64,000 nucleotides of DNA from NCBI GenBank assembly GCA_036346395.1, contig CM070594.1:16711385-16775384 (forward strand), read 5' to 3'. A model generated the notes under the pieces. That model made no database searches. It was not told the origin of the DNA and worked only from the letters and a program-made list of their open reading frames with translations. This stretch comes from Hsuehochloa calcarea. Taxonomy: Eukaryota > Streptophyta > Magnoliopsida > Poales > Poaceae. Each line of letters opens with the position of its first letter. Within the stretch, counting starts at the first letter, position 1. Both the position numbers and the translations under genes were made by a program. Of this stretch, positions 1 through 12,517 are shown in pieces.

Positions 1-310
1 GCAACAAGCTTTCCTAAAGAAAACTTACTCATTCATTTAAGAGTAATCTAAGCATCTATGAGGATACCCTACTAAGATGCAGATTTTCCATTGCGCAGAA
101 GCCAAAATATTAGGAGAATCTTTGCCCACTTTGAGCAATGAGCATGAATGTCCGTAACATATCACTATTGACTCTTTTCGATAAAGAGTAGTTTGATCCA
201 TTATTAGAAAGAACAGAACTAGACAGCTACAAAATGGAGTTTAATCAGTGGATTATATTTGGAAATAACATGAAAATTTAGTAAATATGAAAGGAGAACA
301 ACAAACATAC

Positions 311-3300
311 CCCAGGTTAGTGGAACTGTGTCCTTCAACCTGCGAAGCTTTCTTGTATGGACAGACCTTGTAAAGATACCTATCAATAAGGAGCAAAATT
401 CACAAATGAGTGGAATTAACCAAATACAGGATGATAATAAAATAAATCATAAAAAGGCTTAAATAAAAGAGAGAAAACATGTGAGATTGAAAGTATACAT
501 ACTTGCCCTCCTTGCTCTCAAAGCACTGGTCATAAAAGTAATAGAACTCCTTCTCCTTACCTAAAAAAATACATTCTATCATTTAATTTCAATTCTCCAG
601 ACATTTACTGAGGTAATGTATTATATTAACTACACTAATAAACCAAATGAAGACAACACATAGAATAGCAATTAACTTGTAATACCGAACATTATATTGT
701 TCTACAGAAATGAAGGATCAAAAGTAAAAATGTACCAAAGTTTTTAGGTATTAAAAAGGCGGATTTTGTAAATGAAAGACTCTCAGGTCAGCTCAATAAA
801 AAACCAGAAAATATATTTGAAAGAAATTTAGAAAGGTCTCTTCTTTATTTCTATGGCTGGATTGTACTTTCCTGCAAATGCCTCTCTGAGAGTTGTTCTT
901 TATCAATTTTAAAGACCAGCATTTTCCAGTCTAGGCAGTAGGCAAAGTCATGCTAACAGGTGGATTTTCATTAATCCTAAGTCCTAACAATAAAAAAAAA
1001 CTTGACTGCGTGGCTTGAACAGTATTTTCATTAATGGCAAGCACAATAAAAGTATAAACTATAGCCAAGGTTGTCACGGCGCAAAGTCATGCTAGCATTA
1101 ATCCTAAGTCCTAACAATTTTAAAAACTTGATCGCGTGGCGACCCCATTAATGGCGCTATAGCCAGGTTGTCACACCCAGTGCCCAAGTCGCACACCTAG
1201 ACGGTGATTAGACGATAACATATATTAGCCAAATCAGTACATATAACAGAGAAAAAATGAAGAATGGACGAGAGATGGGCCACTGCCCACTCAGCCCACA
1301 ACCCCACTAGAGCCAAAAGCCCATCTAAGTCATTCACTACCTCCTCCCATGCCCTAGTACCACCAGGCCGCCACCTCATCCTCTCCTTGTAGATGGGCAA
1401 GCAGCATCGCAAGCAGCAGCGTAGAAACACGAGCAGCAAAGCAGAGAGCATCGGAGCAGAGGACTGCGATGGGCGACGAGCAACAGAGCAGATCAGGCGA
1501 GAGGGAGGAGCAGAGAAGAAAGGAGAGGAAGGGAAGAGTACATGCGAGGCGAGGGCGGAAGGCATGGAGGGTGATGGGTGACAAGTAGAAGAGCGGATCA
1601 GGGGAGAGGGAGGAGATGGGTGGCAAAGGCGGTGGTCGATGCGAGCTGGAGAGGACTGGCGACGACGGCGGCGGCTAGGGTTCCCCCAGGCCTGAGCCTT
1701 CTCTCCCCCTCTATCGGGTCACCCAGAGGCCAGATTTGAGCCCCTCTCTCACCCAGACCACTGCCAGTCGAGGCGAGCAGTCGTGTTGTCCGCTGCTAGC
1801 CGACTGGACGACATGTCGTCGACTTGACGATACCGTGACAACTATGACTATAGCAATATCATTAATAGCTAAAAACATAATATACAGGTCGCTGGTGCAC
1901 TCAACCACCAAACAAACAAAGTTTCAACTGACTTACCAAAATTGTGTTTTAGCTTATCGGTCAGAGTGGATATCCTAGATTGAATTTTGGACAGCTTTGA
2001 GCTGGCATCATCATACTCCTTCCGAACACGTGAAGCCTCTATAAAAGTAAGTGTATAAGGTACAACATATCCCCGTGACTCATGACGGATCAACAAAACC
2101 AGTATATACAACTTACCTGATAAATCCACAGGGGTCTTAAAAAAGTTGAATGCTTGTAGAACATTTTGTACTGTTTGCTGAATATTGCCCAGCCATGATG
2201 TTTGTCCTGAGGCAGTTAAATCTGAAAGAACAAACAAAATCTAATAATCAATAACCATACAAAAAAGGACAGGAATAGTAGTCAAGTGATACAAAACATT
2301 GTACCCAAATGGTCATCACCTTTCTGATCGTCATCGGATTTATAGGACTCATTAGGTTCTTCATGATCATCAACATACTCATCATCTGATGCATTAGAGA
2401 ACTCTTCATCATCAAATTTATGCCTGTCGTCCTCAACTTCTGAACGATAACCGCCATAATTTTCTTCTGCAGGTTCTGGTAGATCTAATTCATCTTCAAG
2501 TCCTTCTTCTGCAGGTTCTGGTATATCATGCTCATCTTCATGCCCCTTTTTATCGTCTTTACCAACCTCATCTACCTTTTCTCCAGTCCAGCGAGAAGCT
2601 ACCAGACGACCCAACTCCTCCCTTGATAAACCTTCAGAGTTGACAGAACTAGGGTCCTGCAAAATTTACCACCACAACGCTTCATTCCCTGACCCATGTA
2701 GCGCATTCCCATGAGACAAATTAAACATTATTGCTTGTTTGATATTTTTTGGGGTATCGTACTAGTATAAGTAAAAGCAATAACGTCCATAGAAAAGTTT
2801 AACTGTCCTTAACCAAGTATAATTGGAGATAAGGACAACAATGATGTGCAAAGAATAGCAAGTAGCAAGTCTGATTCTAGTGCAAAATGATCAATATGTA
2901 GAATCCAAACAAGTAATTGCGGAGATTCGTGCTGGAACATCCACTTTGCATTTAAAGAAGTACAAAAGCATATTTATTCCGAATCAGACGGGGAAATGCG
3001 CAACAATGATGTGCAAAGACTAGCAAGTGCTGGTGCGGATATGGCTTATGAGGCATCAGACATCTAGCTGACATATGACTACACATTGCAGAGCTCATCA
3101 ACTGGACTGATCAACAAAGAGAATGTTATGTGAAGTGTAATGGCATCCTCTGCCTTGAAATCATTTCCTAGAATCACAATAGCTAATTAGTAGATCACCA
3201 TAGTTGTCACTATGTAGATCCATATGGCCCATCTCCCATCATATGGCAACTCATAATAGCTAATTACCTTTTGGGGCTATTAGTTTTTGGCCAATTGGAG

Positions 3301-5794
3301 GAATGTCTACAAGATGGGACTTGGGAGAACTAAAAGGGCAAAGAGTTAAACATATTTGAAGAGGAAATGTGAGAATGTTGGTTTACGACTTAAAAGAGAG
3401 AGGAATGCACAATTGTTTTTCTATACAGGTTCAACCCCTGGAAGGGAGACAATCACAAAATTAATCTCTATTATTGCTTCTAAAGAGCAAAGAAAACATC
3501 TGTTAAACAAGTTCAATGAAATGAGTCAGGTGCAAAGTAGTTACTACACCACCTGCTCTTTGGTAGGTGCTGCGGATGTCTCCTCCAGTGGCGATTCATC
3601 TCCAGTTCCAGCTTTAATCCTATTCTCATCTTGGCTTTCAGGATCATGCTGACATAGAAACCCAACATATATGAATAATCAATTTTCATAATGAAACGTG
3701 AACAATTAGAATTTTGATTTTGTAAAACCAAAGCTAAATTATACCTGTTCAACAGATGAGCTTTCTGGTGCGTGATTGTCATGGTCCGTGCCATGTCCAT
3801 CATGATGTTCAGCTACCTAGAGTCAACATAAATAACAAAATAATATAAAAGTACAGAAATGAGTAAAACAAGTCAGCAGTAAGTGCCAAATTCTCGTATG
3901 TGAGGATTACTACAGTATATATTCCCCAATGGTCATCATTTGTATGTTCTTTAGTCGTATGGGCATTCTGGGTGAACCATGATTCAACAAAATACTTCTA
4001 AATAGCTTTAGTGGAACCTCCAGTCTCCAGGGTACATGGGGAGTATCTGTTTCTTGATGTGCATATGCATATGACATTTGCGACAAGAGGGCGGTTAATA
4101 ATTCAGTTCATTTAGCCCAAAACCCTAAAACTGAGCCAACAGTTTCAATTTTTTTAGTGGATATGCTGAATGATGGAGGAATTATAAAAGCTACAGAAAC
4201 ATTGATTTCTTCATTACTTATGTGAATGTTTGAGAAGTAGATGCATTACAATCATTTGATGGGTGGTGGTTCACAGACTTCACTCCCAAGTATAATAACT
4301 AAATAAGTACAAAGCTACAATCATATTAGACATGCTCGACATGCCAACACCCAACTTATGAGTTCTTCCAACTGAGGTGATAGAAATCAACATAGGAAAG
4401 GTGGACAGGAGGTTAACCGATATATAGAAAGAAATGCCAACCTTGCTATCATCTTCTTGCACATTCCCATTAGCTTCCTGAGAATCTACTTCCTGAGAGG
4501 CATCCGGTGCTTTGTTTTCATCAGCTGCTTGCTTTTCAACTTCTTCTTTCATTCTCTTTTCTTCTTTCTCTTTTCTTAATCGCTCCTCTTCCTCTGCCTT
4601 CTCTATTAACCTCTTTTGCTCTGCATAGTACGGAATGTCTAACTTTTAACATAAAAATTATCCATTGAAAACTAGCATCTTCAACAACATTTGCTGGACA
4701 TATCATTCTGTGGCAAATGACCAGCAGTTACAAAGAGCACACCTTTGAGCTTGTCAACAAGCCCTTGGAGTATTTTCTCTTCACCCTTCAGTTTTGCTAA
4801 CTCTGCTTCGTCTTTAGCAAATGCCTCTTTCGCCCTTTCAACTTCCTGACTCCGAATAACGACACCACTTTTATATGTAGCTACTTTCTTCTTCAACTTC
4901 TCCCTTGCCGCCTTGCCAGCCTCCCAACACGTATTCTTACAAATGACGTTGCTATCGTATTCATCACTCCCATCACAGCAATCTAGAAGGCAATGAGGAA
5001 CAAGTAGAGGGAATTAGAATAATATTACGGGATATCCAACAGGCACTACTGTCTACGGAACAAGAGCTCCGGCGGGTTTCTCAGTCTCTAGTCTTGTCGT
5101 ATGTGTGCCTTTAGTTTTAACAAAACAAGGAAGCAATGAAACAAACAAAAGAATGCCATCGATTATAAGCCTCTTACCGCATATACCATCATTCACTCGC
5201 GACGAGAAGATCGTGATTGGAGAATGGCCGGCATTCTGGCAGTAGAATTTCCCCTCCGGGCACGCTGATGTCCCTGCGCGGGAAAAGGAAACACAATTCG
5301 ATTAATTGCTCTCCTACAATAGATTCCAACGCTGGCACTAATACAGAACCCAACAGAGCAAAGATTACAACTTTCGCATATCTAATCTACCGCGTGGATC
5401 TCCAACCACCCACAATTCAAGCCCCCAAGCAAAACAAAAAAAATCGTCTTTTTAGGCAAGAAGAAGAAGAAGGCGATACCGGGCTCGTCAGTGCCGTCGG
5501 GGCAGTCGCAGAAGTCGTCGTTGAGCTGGTCCCTGGTGAACCTCCCCGATCCGTTCCTGCACTTGATCACGCTGCCTCTGTAGTACGCCTCATCTGCGCC
5601 CAGCAACGCCAAATCAAGAACCAAATCCATCTAGCAAAGTCAAAGAAAGAAGAGAGCAAAGCGCGGGCAGATCCGGGGAAACCTTGCGGTGGGATGCCCA
5701 GGGTGTCGAGGGGCGGCTTGGACGCCGTGGCGGCGGCAGAGATCCAGAGGAGGAGGGCGGAGAGGAGGAGCGGCGAGAGCGCGGGGCGCCTCAT
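311..5794 (-). CDS. PSL4: Glucosidase II beta subunit (5' twelve exons; continues past left edge)
   Basis: Regulatory, non-catalytic subunit of ER glucosidase II, which with the alpha subunit trims glucose from N-glycans during glycoprotein quality control. Exons read on the minus strand with GT/AG borders and consistent phase: 5794-5683, 5593-5480, 5273-5178, 4982-4743, 4620-4442, 3816-3745, 3648-3553, 2656-2305, 2221-2117, 2038-1937, 560-503, 379-311 (about 531 codons). Residues 1-25 form a signal peptide (LLLSALLLW core). Two LDL-receptor class A-like cysteine modules follow, with the calcium-site signatures DDFCDCPDGTDEPG and DGICDCCDGSDEYD. Next come a Lys/Glu coiled coil (EKAEEEERLRKEKEEKRMKEE), a long acidic linker, a second helical region, and the start of the mannose-6-phosphate receptor homology domain (YDQCFESKEGKY). 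The rest of that domain and the HDEL-type tail lie outside. PSL4 is the Arabidopsis name. Identity is very secure; the exon 11/12 junction is the least certain. Confidence 0.95.
942..1182. repeat. Diverged direct repeat inside a glucosidase II beta intron
   Basis: Copy 1 begins at 942 and copy 2 at 1081, both with GCAAAGTCATGCTA. Both continue through ATTAATCCTAAGTCCTAACAA, a CTTGA-GCGTGGC segment and ATAGCCA(A)GGTTGTCAC. The offset is about 139 bp and copy 2 is shorter by internal deletions. It lies in the 1.38-kb intron between exons 10 and 11. Confidence 0.75.
1183..1720. other. GC-rich insertion-like segment in a glucosidase II beta intron
   Basis: This intron stretch is much richer in G and C than its flanks. 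It opens with CACACCTAGACGGTGATTAG, a phrase I associate with dispersed grass repeats. The open frames on both strands are low-complexity and mutually overlapping, with no domain. A transposon remnant within the intron is likely, but no terminal repeats were found. Confidence 0.4.
2461..2545 (-). repeat. 42-bp in-frame tandem duplication in exon 8 of glucosidase II beta
   Basis: Two adjacent 42-bp units in the coding sequence encode DIPEPAEE and DLPEPAEE, each followed by an acidic spacer. The offset is exactly 14 codons, so the reading frame is kept. It lengthens the disordered acidic linker between the coiled coil and the C-terminal lectin-like domain. Confidence 0.8.
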
Positions 5795-6700
5795 GGCTGG
5801 CCGGAGCAGAGGACGGATGGGCGATGGCTCGCTTCAGGTTCAGGTCCAGACTCCAGAGCCTCCGCCTCCCAACTCCCAAGGGTTCGGGAAGGGTAGGAGT
5901 GTCGAGTTGAGTTATACTGTACACGTATGCAGATACAGTAGCCGAATACGGATGTAGAGTACTAACATGAAGGCTATACCAGTTCGCATACGTATTTTCA
6001 AAATCTAATTTGAACTCATAAACGTGCGGATTCGAATATGAATCTGTATTTTTTTTTCTTTCGAGGGATGCAGCTGGCTAACAGCTGGCTTCCTTAATTA
6101 CTCTAAAAACACATGGTTATCCTTAAGGCTCGACAAATCGAGATCATAGTAGTACGACCACTGGTTAATGAGGTTTAGTGTGTGAGTTTTTTTTGGCAAG
6201 GATGAAGTTTGATGTACTTCCTGTTAGGTACGTGCACACTATTGTGATTATTATAATATCTAAAATAATAATTAAATTGGCAGCCACATATATAGTTGTT
6301 ATATTTGAGACTATGAAAAGTAACATAATCGTCAACTTAAATATATCTATCTCATATATATGCACTAACAAAGCAAAACTTAGAACAAGTATGTTAGTAG
6401 TCATCAACATCATCACATGACAAATGTTTAGAAAACAAAACTTGACCATAAGAAATGATATCATCGCGAGAATTACCCGACGAAGGTCGCGGTAGAGTCT
6501 GATTCGAAGAAAACGACGCATAGAGAATGATTGAGAAGAAAGAAGCTGTGAATAGTCGCATGCACGCTTCCTAAAAACCAGATTCGTCCCAACCCGTGCA
6601 GAATCACAAGGACGCTAGCTTTGGAGACAGTATTCTCCCTGCGTCGGTGCACGCCGACGAAGAGATGAAGTAGCTGAAGTTACACATCACAGATGAACAA
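5795..6700. other. 5' flank of glucosidase II beta and unassigned intergenic DNA
   Basis: The minus-strand leader and promoter of the glucosidase gene should lie in about 5795-5960; a weak TATAA-like string is visible near 5915 but no firm TATA box. From 5930 to 6050 there are GATTCGAATATGAATCTG-like phrases resembling the MITE at 36.4-37.1 kb. The remainder is AT-rich with no gene seen. Confidence 0.4.
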
Positions 6701-6719
6701 GACTCTCTCTCTCTGTGTG

Positions 6720-8577
6720 AATAGTAAGTATTTACGAGTTAGCACAGCGGAACAATAAGATAGAAACTGTTTTTTACTACAACAAAGCCACACAAGGCTA
6801 AGGTTCTGAATACAATTATTTAATTACAAAAGGGAATGCACTCTCCACGCTTGCCTGCTAGGTCTCTCTAGCAGTCTACTCGTCCCACGAGTTGAATAGG
6901 GCGTCCACCTCGCGCCCGCTCCTCGTAATTAGCGGCTTCGTCACTGGTGGCCTCCTTGGTACCTGTGAATCCTTCATCCCACTCGGGATAACTCCCGATC
7001 GGAATAGGATCTAAACAATGGGAGATATAGCAAGAGTGAGTACTAGTACTCAACAAACATATAATAACAAGATGCACCTGATGACTGAGGACTAGTACCA
7101 TTATCTCCCTTCCTCTATTATTTTGGTTTTTGGTACACTGAGCTTGATTCATTAATTTGATGCTTGATTTATACACTGGTGTTGCTTGGTTGTGCTTATG
7201 CATGAATAATGTACGGATGTGAGTTATAAGGACGGTGGGGAGATGGATGGTGGTTACAATGGCTCTAGATTGGCTACTGCAAGCTTGCGGTAAGACAACC
7301 CATTTCTCTCTCTACTCCTCCAAACCCCTTCTGTGATGCCAAAACTAGCGATATTACAGTGGGTTCAGCCTTGACCAAAAATGGAAATGGCTTCAAAAGT
7401 GGGTTACCTTTGTGAGACTTGTTTTGGGAAAAAAGGCAGTGAGGTTTGGTGACGATGGTCGTGGTGGTTCACGTGTGCCGCGGTCGCTCATTGATGTTTG
7501 TTGCCACCTCTTGCTCGCTTCGTCTTCTGGCTCCTGGCCTCCTGTCTTCCCTTTGTGGCTGTGGTTGTTTGGCTTGCTAGCAGTGGTGGGGTGAGGGTTG
7601 CTCTTTGCGCTTACCTCTGGCTTGTGAATAAATGACTTGCAGGTGTTGTGATCAAGGGGGGAAGAATCTGTGAGGGTTGGCTGGCTGGCAGAAGGTTGGC
7701 ACTGAGCTGGCTCTTATGTGTTTGATATTTTGGGCTACTTGGTGAATGCATCACCTAGGGGGATGAACTTCTGTGGTTGGCTCTTATCCCTTTGGCTCTC
7801 ATATTCTACTGTTGGGTTGGGTAATGCCGATGGACATTTGGTCCAAAGGATGCTTCTACTGTTGTGGGTTTACGGACCATTGGTCTAAAGGTGAGTTTTG
7901 AGACGGTTTTTAGATGTTTCTTGGATCAAGGTAAGTCGGTATACGCGAGTATCGGCTTTTAACATTTGCTGGATGATGAGACCAACGGAAGGTGAGATGG
8001 TGCCATTACCTTAGGATGGTCGGGAAGCCTCAGTGACCTTAGTGAAATCTAACGATAATCTTCTCTTTCTTCCAATCTTCTCTTTAATAATACTATACTT
8101 GCTATTATCTATAGGTACTGGTGGAAAGGGGTATGTGTGCTGGTTTCAAATGCTGAAGAAAAGGATTCAGTAATCTAACAATCAAGGGACAAAGATACAA
8201 GGGGGCTTCGGCGATATACGATGTGAAGCTTTCATCATTGTTTTGCAAATTATTATGGATTGCAAAAGATACGTTTTTAATTTGTTGCACTGAATTCTGG
8301 CAGTTGTTTTGAGTTGGCAATAATGTTTCTAATTTGCTTGAATTGAATTAATATAGTAATTCGAGGTGCATTTTAGTGTAAAACGTTCTGATGCAATTTA
8401 TGTTACTAAACTCTTGATGTGAAGTTTTATATGTGGAAGTGTGTTGATGGTGTGTGATGTATATCTTTATACTCGTTATGGCGATTAAGACTCGTTTTTT
8501 AGTATACATATTTTAGTTACTGTTTAATTATGAATTAACGATGCTTAATCTAGGTTTAGGTTTTTCGGGTTCTCACG
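6720..8577 (-). mobile_element. LTR-retrotransposon-like segment, minus orientation, limits approximate
   Basis: At 8568-8576 the plus strand reads GGTTCTCAC, the same terminal signature seen at 51,398-51,407 and, inverted, at 46,278. On the minus strand a perfect palindrome GAGTACTAGTACTC (7038-7051) precedes a TTTAG acceptor-like site and a short acidic reading frame. That frame contains PEWDEGFTG and ends NSWDE-stop at 6876, with one frame change between the two parts. The same layout recurs at 39.4, 51.0 and 54.8 kb. No gag or pol is present, so this is a solo or truncated copy. Confidence 0.45.
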
Positions 8578-9570
8578 GGTCTCTTCCTACCCTAGACTAG
8601 TAATATAGTATTAAACTTTTCACCTTCTACAATGTATGAGTATACCTTTGAGAGTTTTCTTGAATTTAATTGGAAAATTAAATGGCCAAACGCAAAACCC
8701 CAACACTTCCTTTTTCAATCTCTGAAGCGCAAAATTACGCATTTTCGGGTGAAGTTGCGTGGAATTTCCTGCTGTGCATTTACGGGTCGGAGTGCAATTC
8801 AGACTAAACCGCATCTTCTGTAAATAACCGACTACTTCGAATCTGTTTCTAGAATGAATTTAATAGGAATCCATCGCTCAAATATACTCCAATTTAAGTA
8901 CGGGCATTAATAGCGTCGAATTCGATAATATACTCGGATATATAGAGCTAGACAGTGACGCAGTAAAATTATTCGTTAAATTCGTATTTAACGGCAGTGC
9001 TGTGCTGCAGTAGTCGGCACAGGCCCACTTGTCAGACCAGCCCATGAAGCTTTCCCATCTCTGCGGCCGGTACGGGAGGAGTTGACTGGGCCGTGCTGCA
9101 AAAGCCTTAAGGAATTGGATAAACGGGCTCCAGCGGGTAACGTGCTGCTCATGTGTTTTTCAGTGCCGCCAAACTTTATTATTATATTTGTCGTTAAAAC
9201 TATGTTACATGCAAATTATATTATTAAATTTCTCGTTAAAACTACTACTCATGTCACAAAAGAATGATGTTTTTTTTTTTTTTCAAAGTCACAATATCAG
9301 TCAGACACCATCAGTGATGTGATAGCAATTAACGTCTTAGCAAGAGCTTGCATGCGCAACTTCAGCACAGCAGCTATACAAATCCGCAACATGTAGTGCA
9401 GCAGCATGATGCCAATTTAAGAATCGATGCGAACGATATATACTGCTAATAGAAAACCACGGCACTGCCAAAAGAAGCCGAAATCAGATACTCCAGCTAG
9501 CTCTGAAAATTAACCACAACCGTTTGATTTACTCGTTGCATGGTTACTCCGACGCACACCAATTCCATGC
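8578..9570. other. Intergenic, no gene seen
   Basis: AT-rich DNA with no recognisable coding region. Around 9170-9245 a roughly 40-bp phrase ending TCGTTAAAACTA occurs twice. A 14-base T run lies near 9270. Confidence 0.5.
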
Positions 9571-9736
9571 AGGAAACGGATCCTCTGTTAACGCAGAGAA
9601 GTACAATAATATGCATTATAATATTTGTTTTATCGTACGATCTAAAATGAACCGTCTAATCCTATCACTACGGTACCAAAGAGCTAAAACCGCTGCAGTA
9701 TTATCTGCTGTAACGGCAGATAATCCGGATCCTTGG
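9571..9736. mobile_element. Small MITE-like inverted-repeat element
   Basis: The left side reads GGAAACGGATCCTCTGTTAA and the right side, reversed, reads GGATCCGGATTATCTGCCGT. Both carry GGATCC and TCTG near the ends, with an intervening AT-rich core of about 130 bp and no coding capacity. The ends are diverged and no target duplication was confirmed. Confidence 0.4.
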
Positions 9737-10026
9737 AGTATGGACACAGCAACTCATCGATGAAGTACGCATGCGGCATCGATCAGTTCTTGCTTATTAA
9801 TTTCCATCGATGAAGTAGAGTAACCAAGCTGATGCATACATATGCTTTTGCCTGTTTGAGAACAACTAAATTAATTAGGATCGTGTTGTTTACTATGTAT
9901 GTAGTTACGTGGTGATGTGTATGCTTAATTACGTAAAATTATGGGATGATGACTAAACATGCTGTTACATGTACTATTGTACAGGACTAAAGTAAGATCG
10001 ATCGATGTCATCATGTAGCACGAACT

Positions 10027-10428
10027 TCAATGCGGGTTCCGCGGATCGTGGCGGCTGTTGGCCGCGGACCCCGGGTAGTCCTCCGTCTGCAGGTCCACCC
10101 TCCGCACCGCCTCCTCGTCGGCCAGCAGCGGCAGCTCTCCTCCCACCGCCGCCTCCTCTGCGGTCGTCGCCACCGCCTGCCCTCCAGAGGCGACGGCCGC
10201 CGCCTCCCTTGGCAGCAACGCCCTCCGGTTGCCGCCGGCCACCGCCGCCGCGCTCGCCGCTGCAAGGGCGAGAAAACAAAAGGCAAAGATCAGGAGCATG
10301 GCCTCCGGCGAGAGGTCCGGCGAGCCGAAGAGCTCGATCAAGCCGTACAAACCGTGGACGAGGAAGAGGCAGGAGAGGAAGGCCAGCAGCACCAGGACGA
10401 GAGGAACGGAGCAGCACGCCTTCCTCAT
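10027..10428 (-). CDS. PSY: PSY-type tyrosine-sulfated signalling peptide precursor (probable)
   Basis: Single-exon frame of 133 codons starting at 10428. The C-terminus is EDYPGSAANSRHDPRNPH. Arabidopsis PSY1 and the bacterial mimic RaxX share the same core: Asp-Tyr (sulfation site), a Pro/Gly stretch, Ala-Asn, then His-Asp-Pro. Residues 1-26 form a hydrophobic signal sequence (VPLVLVLLAFLSCLFLVHG). A second hydrophobic stretch, MLLIFAFCFLALAAASAAAVA, lies at about 43-64 and is not typical of short PSY precursors. An acidic and alanine-rich pro-region then leads to the motif at residues 116-133. By family knowledge the peptide is secreted, sulfated at Tyr118 by TPST, and perceived by leucine-rich-repeat receptor kinases. 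A longer overlapping frame in another phase is low-complexity and judged spurious. A TATA box about 100 bp upstream supports this start. Confidence 0.75.
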   Translation of the reverse strand: MRKACCSVPLVLVLLAFLSCLFLVHGLYGLIELFGSPDLSPEAMLLIFAFCFLALAAASAAAVAGGNRRALLPREAAAVASGGQAVATTAEEAAVGGELPLLADEEAVRRVDLQTEDYPGSAANSRHDPRNPH

Positions 10429-10528
10429 CGTCGCTCGCTACCGTACGCGCGCGTCGTATAGTAGCTTCCCTCTCTCTCTCTCTCCTTCTTCCTTCTCCCT
10501 TAACTTGTAGAGAGAGAAGCAGATGGCC

Positions 10529-10536
10529 TTTATATA
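10529..10536 (-). promoter_or_regulatory. TATA box of the PSY-like gene
   Basis: The minus strand reads GCTATATAAAGG, a strong plant TATA box 101 bp upstream of the start codon. This predicts a leader of about 70 nt. The leader includes a GA-rich (CT on plus) microsatellite at 10470-10484, common in grass 5' UTRs. Confidence 0.75.
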
Positions 10537-11393
10537 GCTGCACGGATCTGATTAATTTAGAACAGAGGGCTATCTAGCTGTGATTTGAGATAAGCTAAGT
10601 ATGCATATGTGTGAATTAAAGTGACGTGTGTGTGTGTTTGCACTTGCATACACTACTACTGTTGCGCTGTGATCGGCTGGAACGTGGGAAAACCTTAGTC
10701 AGCTATCTTATGCTTGCGGCCATGGCTTTGACAGATCGATCGGATCTGCATGGGAATGATCAGGAAAATATCGGCTGCGTTGGACCGAGGAGGCTACTAA
10801 GAGGGTTGAATAGGCGCTATATAATCAACGACCTCTTTAAAATCTTTTGTCTTAAAAAGTTTAAAGTTATTCCACTCCAACACTATATCAAGTTATAAAG
10901 ATCCGATAGAATCATTCAAACGAGCTCAAGCCAAAATCCCCATTGGACTGGTCAAACCGGATAAACAGTAGATATCAGTGAGTGAACAGTAAAATCAGCT
11001 CAAGAATTGACTTTTAGCACGATTTTAAAATCATAAATTGATCAAACTTTTGATTCACAACTCCAAACTTCATAAAACTTGAAACACACATTCTCTAGGA
11101 TGTTGGGAACCTATTCCAATCAAAGATCTTGAAGATCTATCCCAAAGTTTTGACTTTTTTCCATTTGAGTGCAGGTTGTACCAAAACCAGGGCAAATACG
11201 AAAACGATGATTGAGAGGATGGGAGGTATCAATCCAAGATAGATAAGAGTGGTAGCACACATACAAGTGTTCTCATCTCTCTTAATATATCTCTCAAACC
11301 CTAGCCTTTTCCTCTCTCTACTTTCTCCAATTTTACATTAGGGTTCCTTGGCTTATGTACATGTGTAAAAACTGCACTACCTCCTTATATAAT

Positions 11394-11401
11394 GGAGGCT
11401 A
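11394..11401 (-). promoter_or_regulatory. LTR TATA box
   Basis: The minus strand reads CATTATATAAGG at a position corresponding to the TATA box of the related LTR at 23.1 kb. It is presumed to be the retroelement promoter. Confidence 0.45.
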
Positions 11402-12460
11402 GGTTTAGAGAGGAAACCCTAACGAGCACTCGTTAAGCTCACACACAAACAGGTCTCACTCACACACGCTTCTCAAAGCATTGTCTTCATCTTTAGCTCT
11501 ATTAAGCTAAATCCATATGGTTTGCCCTCCATGGAGTATCTTTGACCTAATCCACTTAGGCTACTATCGTGGTTTTCCACACCACTACTTTTTTGGTATT
11601 AAAAAATTTACCAAAATGTCCATCTACTAACCTTTCCCGATTCCTTCACATCGAAGCATTGCCCATGCTTCGCCATCATCCATGTGGCCCCGATGGCGTC
11701 TCGCCAAGCCTCTCACGTGTCCGAATCCAATCAAACCGTCCTCGCTTGTAAGCAAGCCTAAGTCACTTGGTGCACCACATGCCTTATCATGCACCATGAC
11801 CGTACCTGGTTCCCCTAACCATTCTAGACTTTAGCTCCCCCCTAAGCTTGGTCCCGATCTACCTTGTTGTTGCTAGTCACGTACACCACTCCGCAAGCCT
11901 TGGTCATCTTCTAGCGGCACCTTGATCGTTGTGGACCTAAGCTCCCCTAGCTTAGTCTCCATCCCTTGACCTCTCTGGACTTAAGCTCTCCTAGCTTAGT
12001 CCCGGTCCCGTTCGTCTCACCACGACGTAGCTTGGGAGTCCTACAACTATGATCGACAAGCAAACCATTACGTGGTACTGCACGACAACAAAAATAATCA
12101 ACTGTGACAATTGATGAGTCAAGAATGCGTGCCTTCAAAGCTTCGTTCCCAGAAGCATCACCAAGACACATAGCCATCAAAAGGCTCACAATGAACCAAG
12201 TGCACCATTTTACCTTAATAGTCTCTGCTCAAACTTTATCTTCCATGATTACTGTCCATTGTGTATTTGCTTGAGTCCAACTATCTCACCGGCATCTATA
12301 ACCGTTTTGGACCTTGATTTTCCTTACCGAGTCCCGGTTCTCCTTGTCATTGACCATAATTGATCGACTTCAAGCCACCAGCACAACAATAGACTAATAA
12401 AATATTTTCGGACACAAGTTCTTCACAACTTGACCCACATTAGTCCAAATATGCATAATG

Positions 12461-12464
<4 letters not shown>

Positions 12465-12515
<51 letters not shown>
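12465..12515. repeat. (AT)n microsatellite
   Basis: Uninterrupted AT dinucleotide run of about 51 bp inside the minus-strand LTR. Confidence 0.98.

Positions 12516-12517
<2 letters not shown>

Noticed and set aside
5217..5957. 246-codon plus-strand frame
   Set aside because: It is antisense to exons 1-3 of the glucosidase II beta gene, whose exons are clearly supported on the other strand.
10005..10577. 190-codon plus-strand frame and 189-codon minus-strand frame over the PSY-like gene
   Set aside because: Both are GC-composition shadows of the PSY-like frame, rich in Pro, Arg and Gly, without signal peptide or motif.
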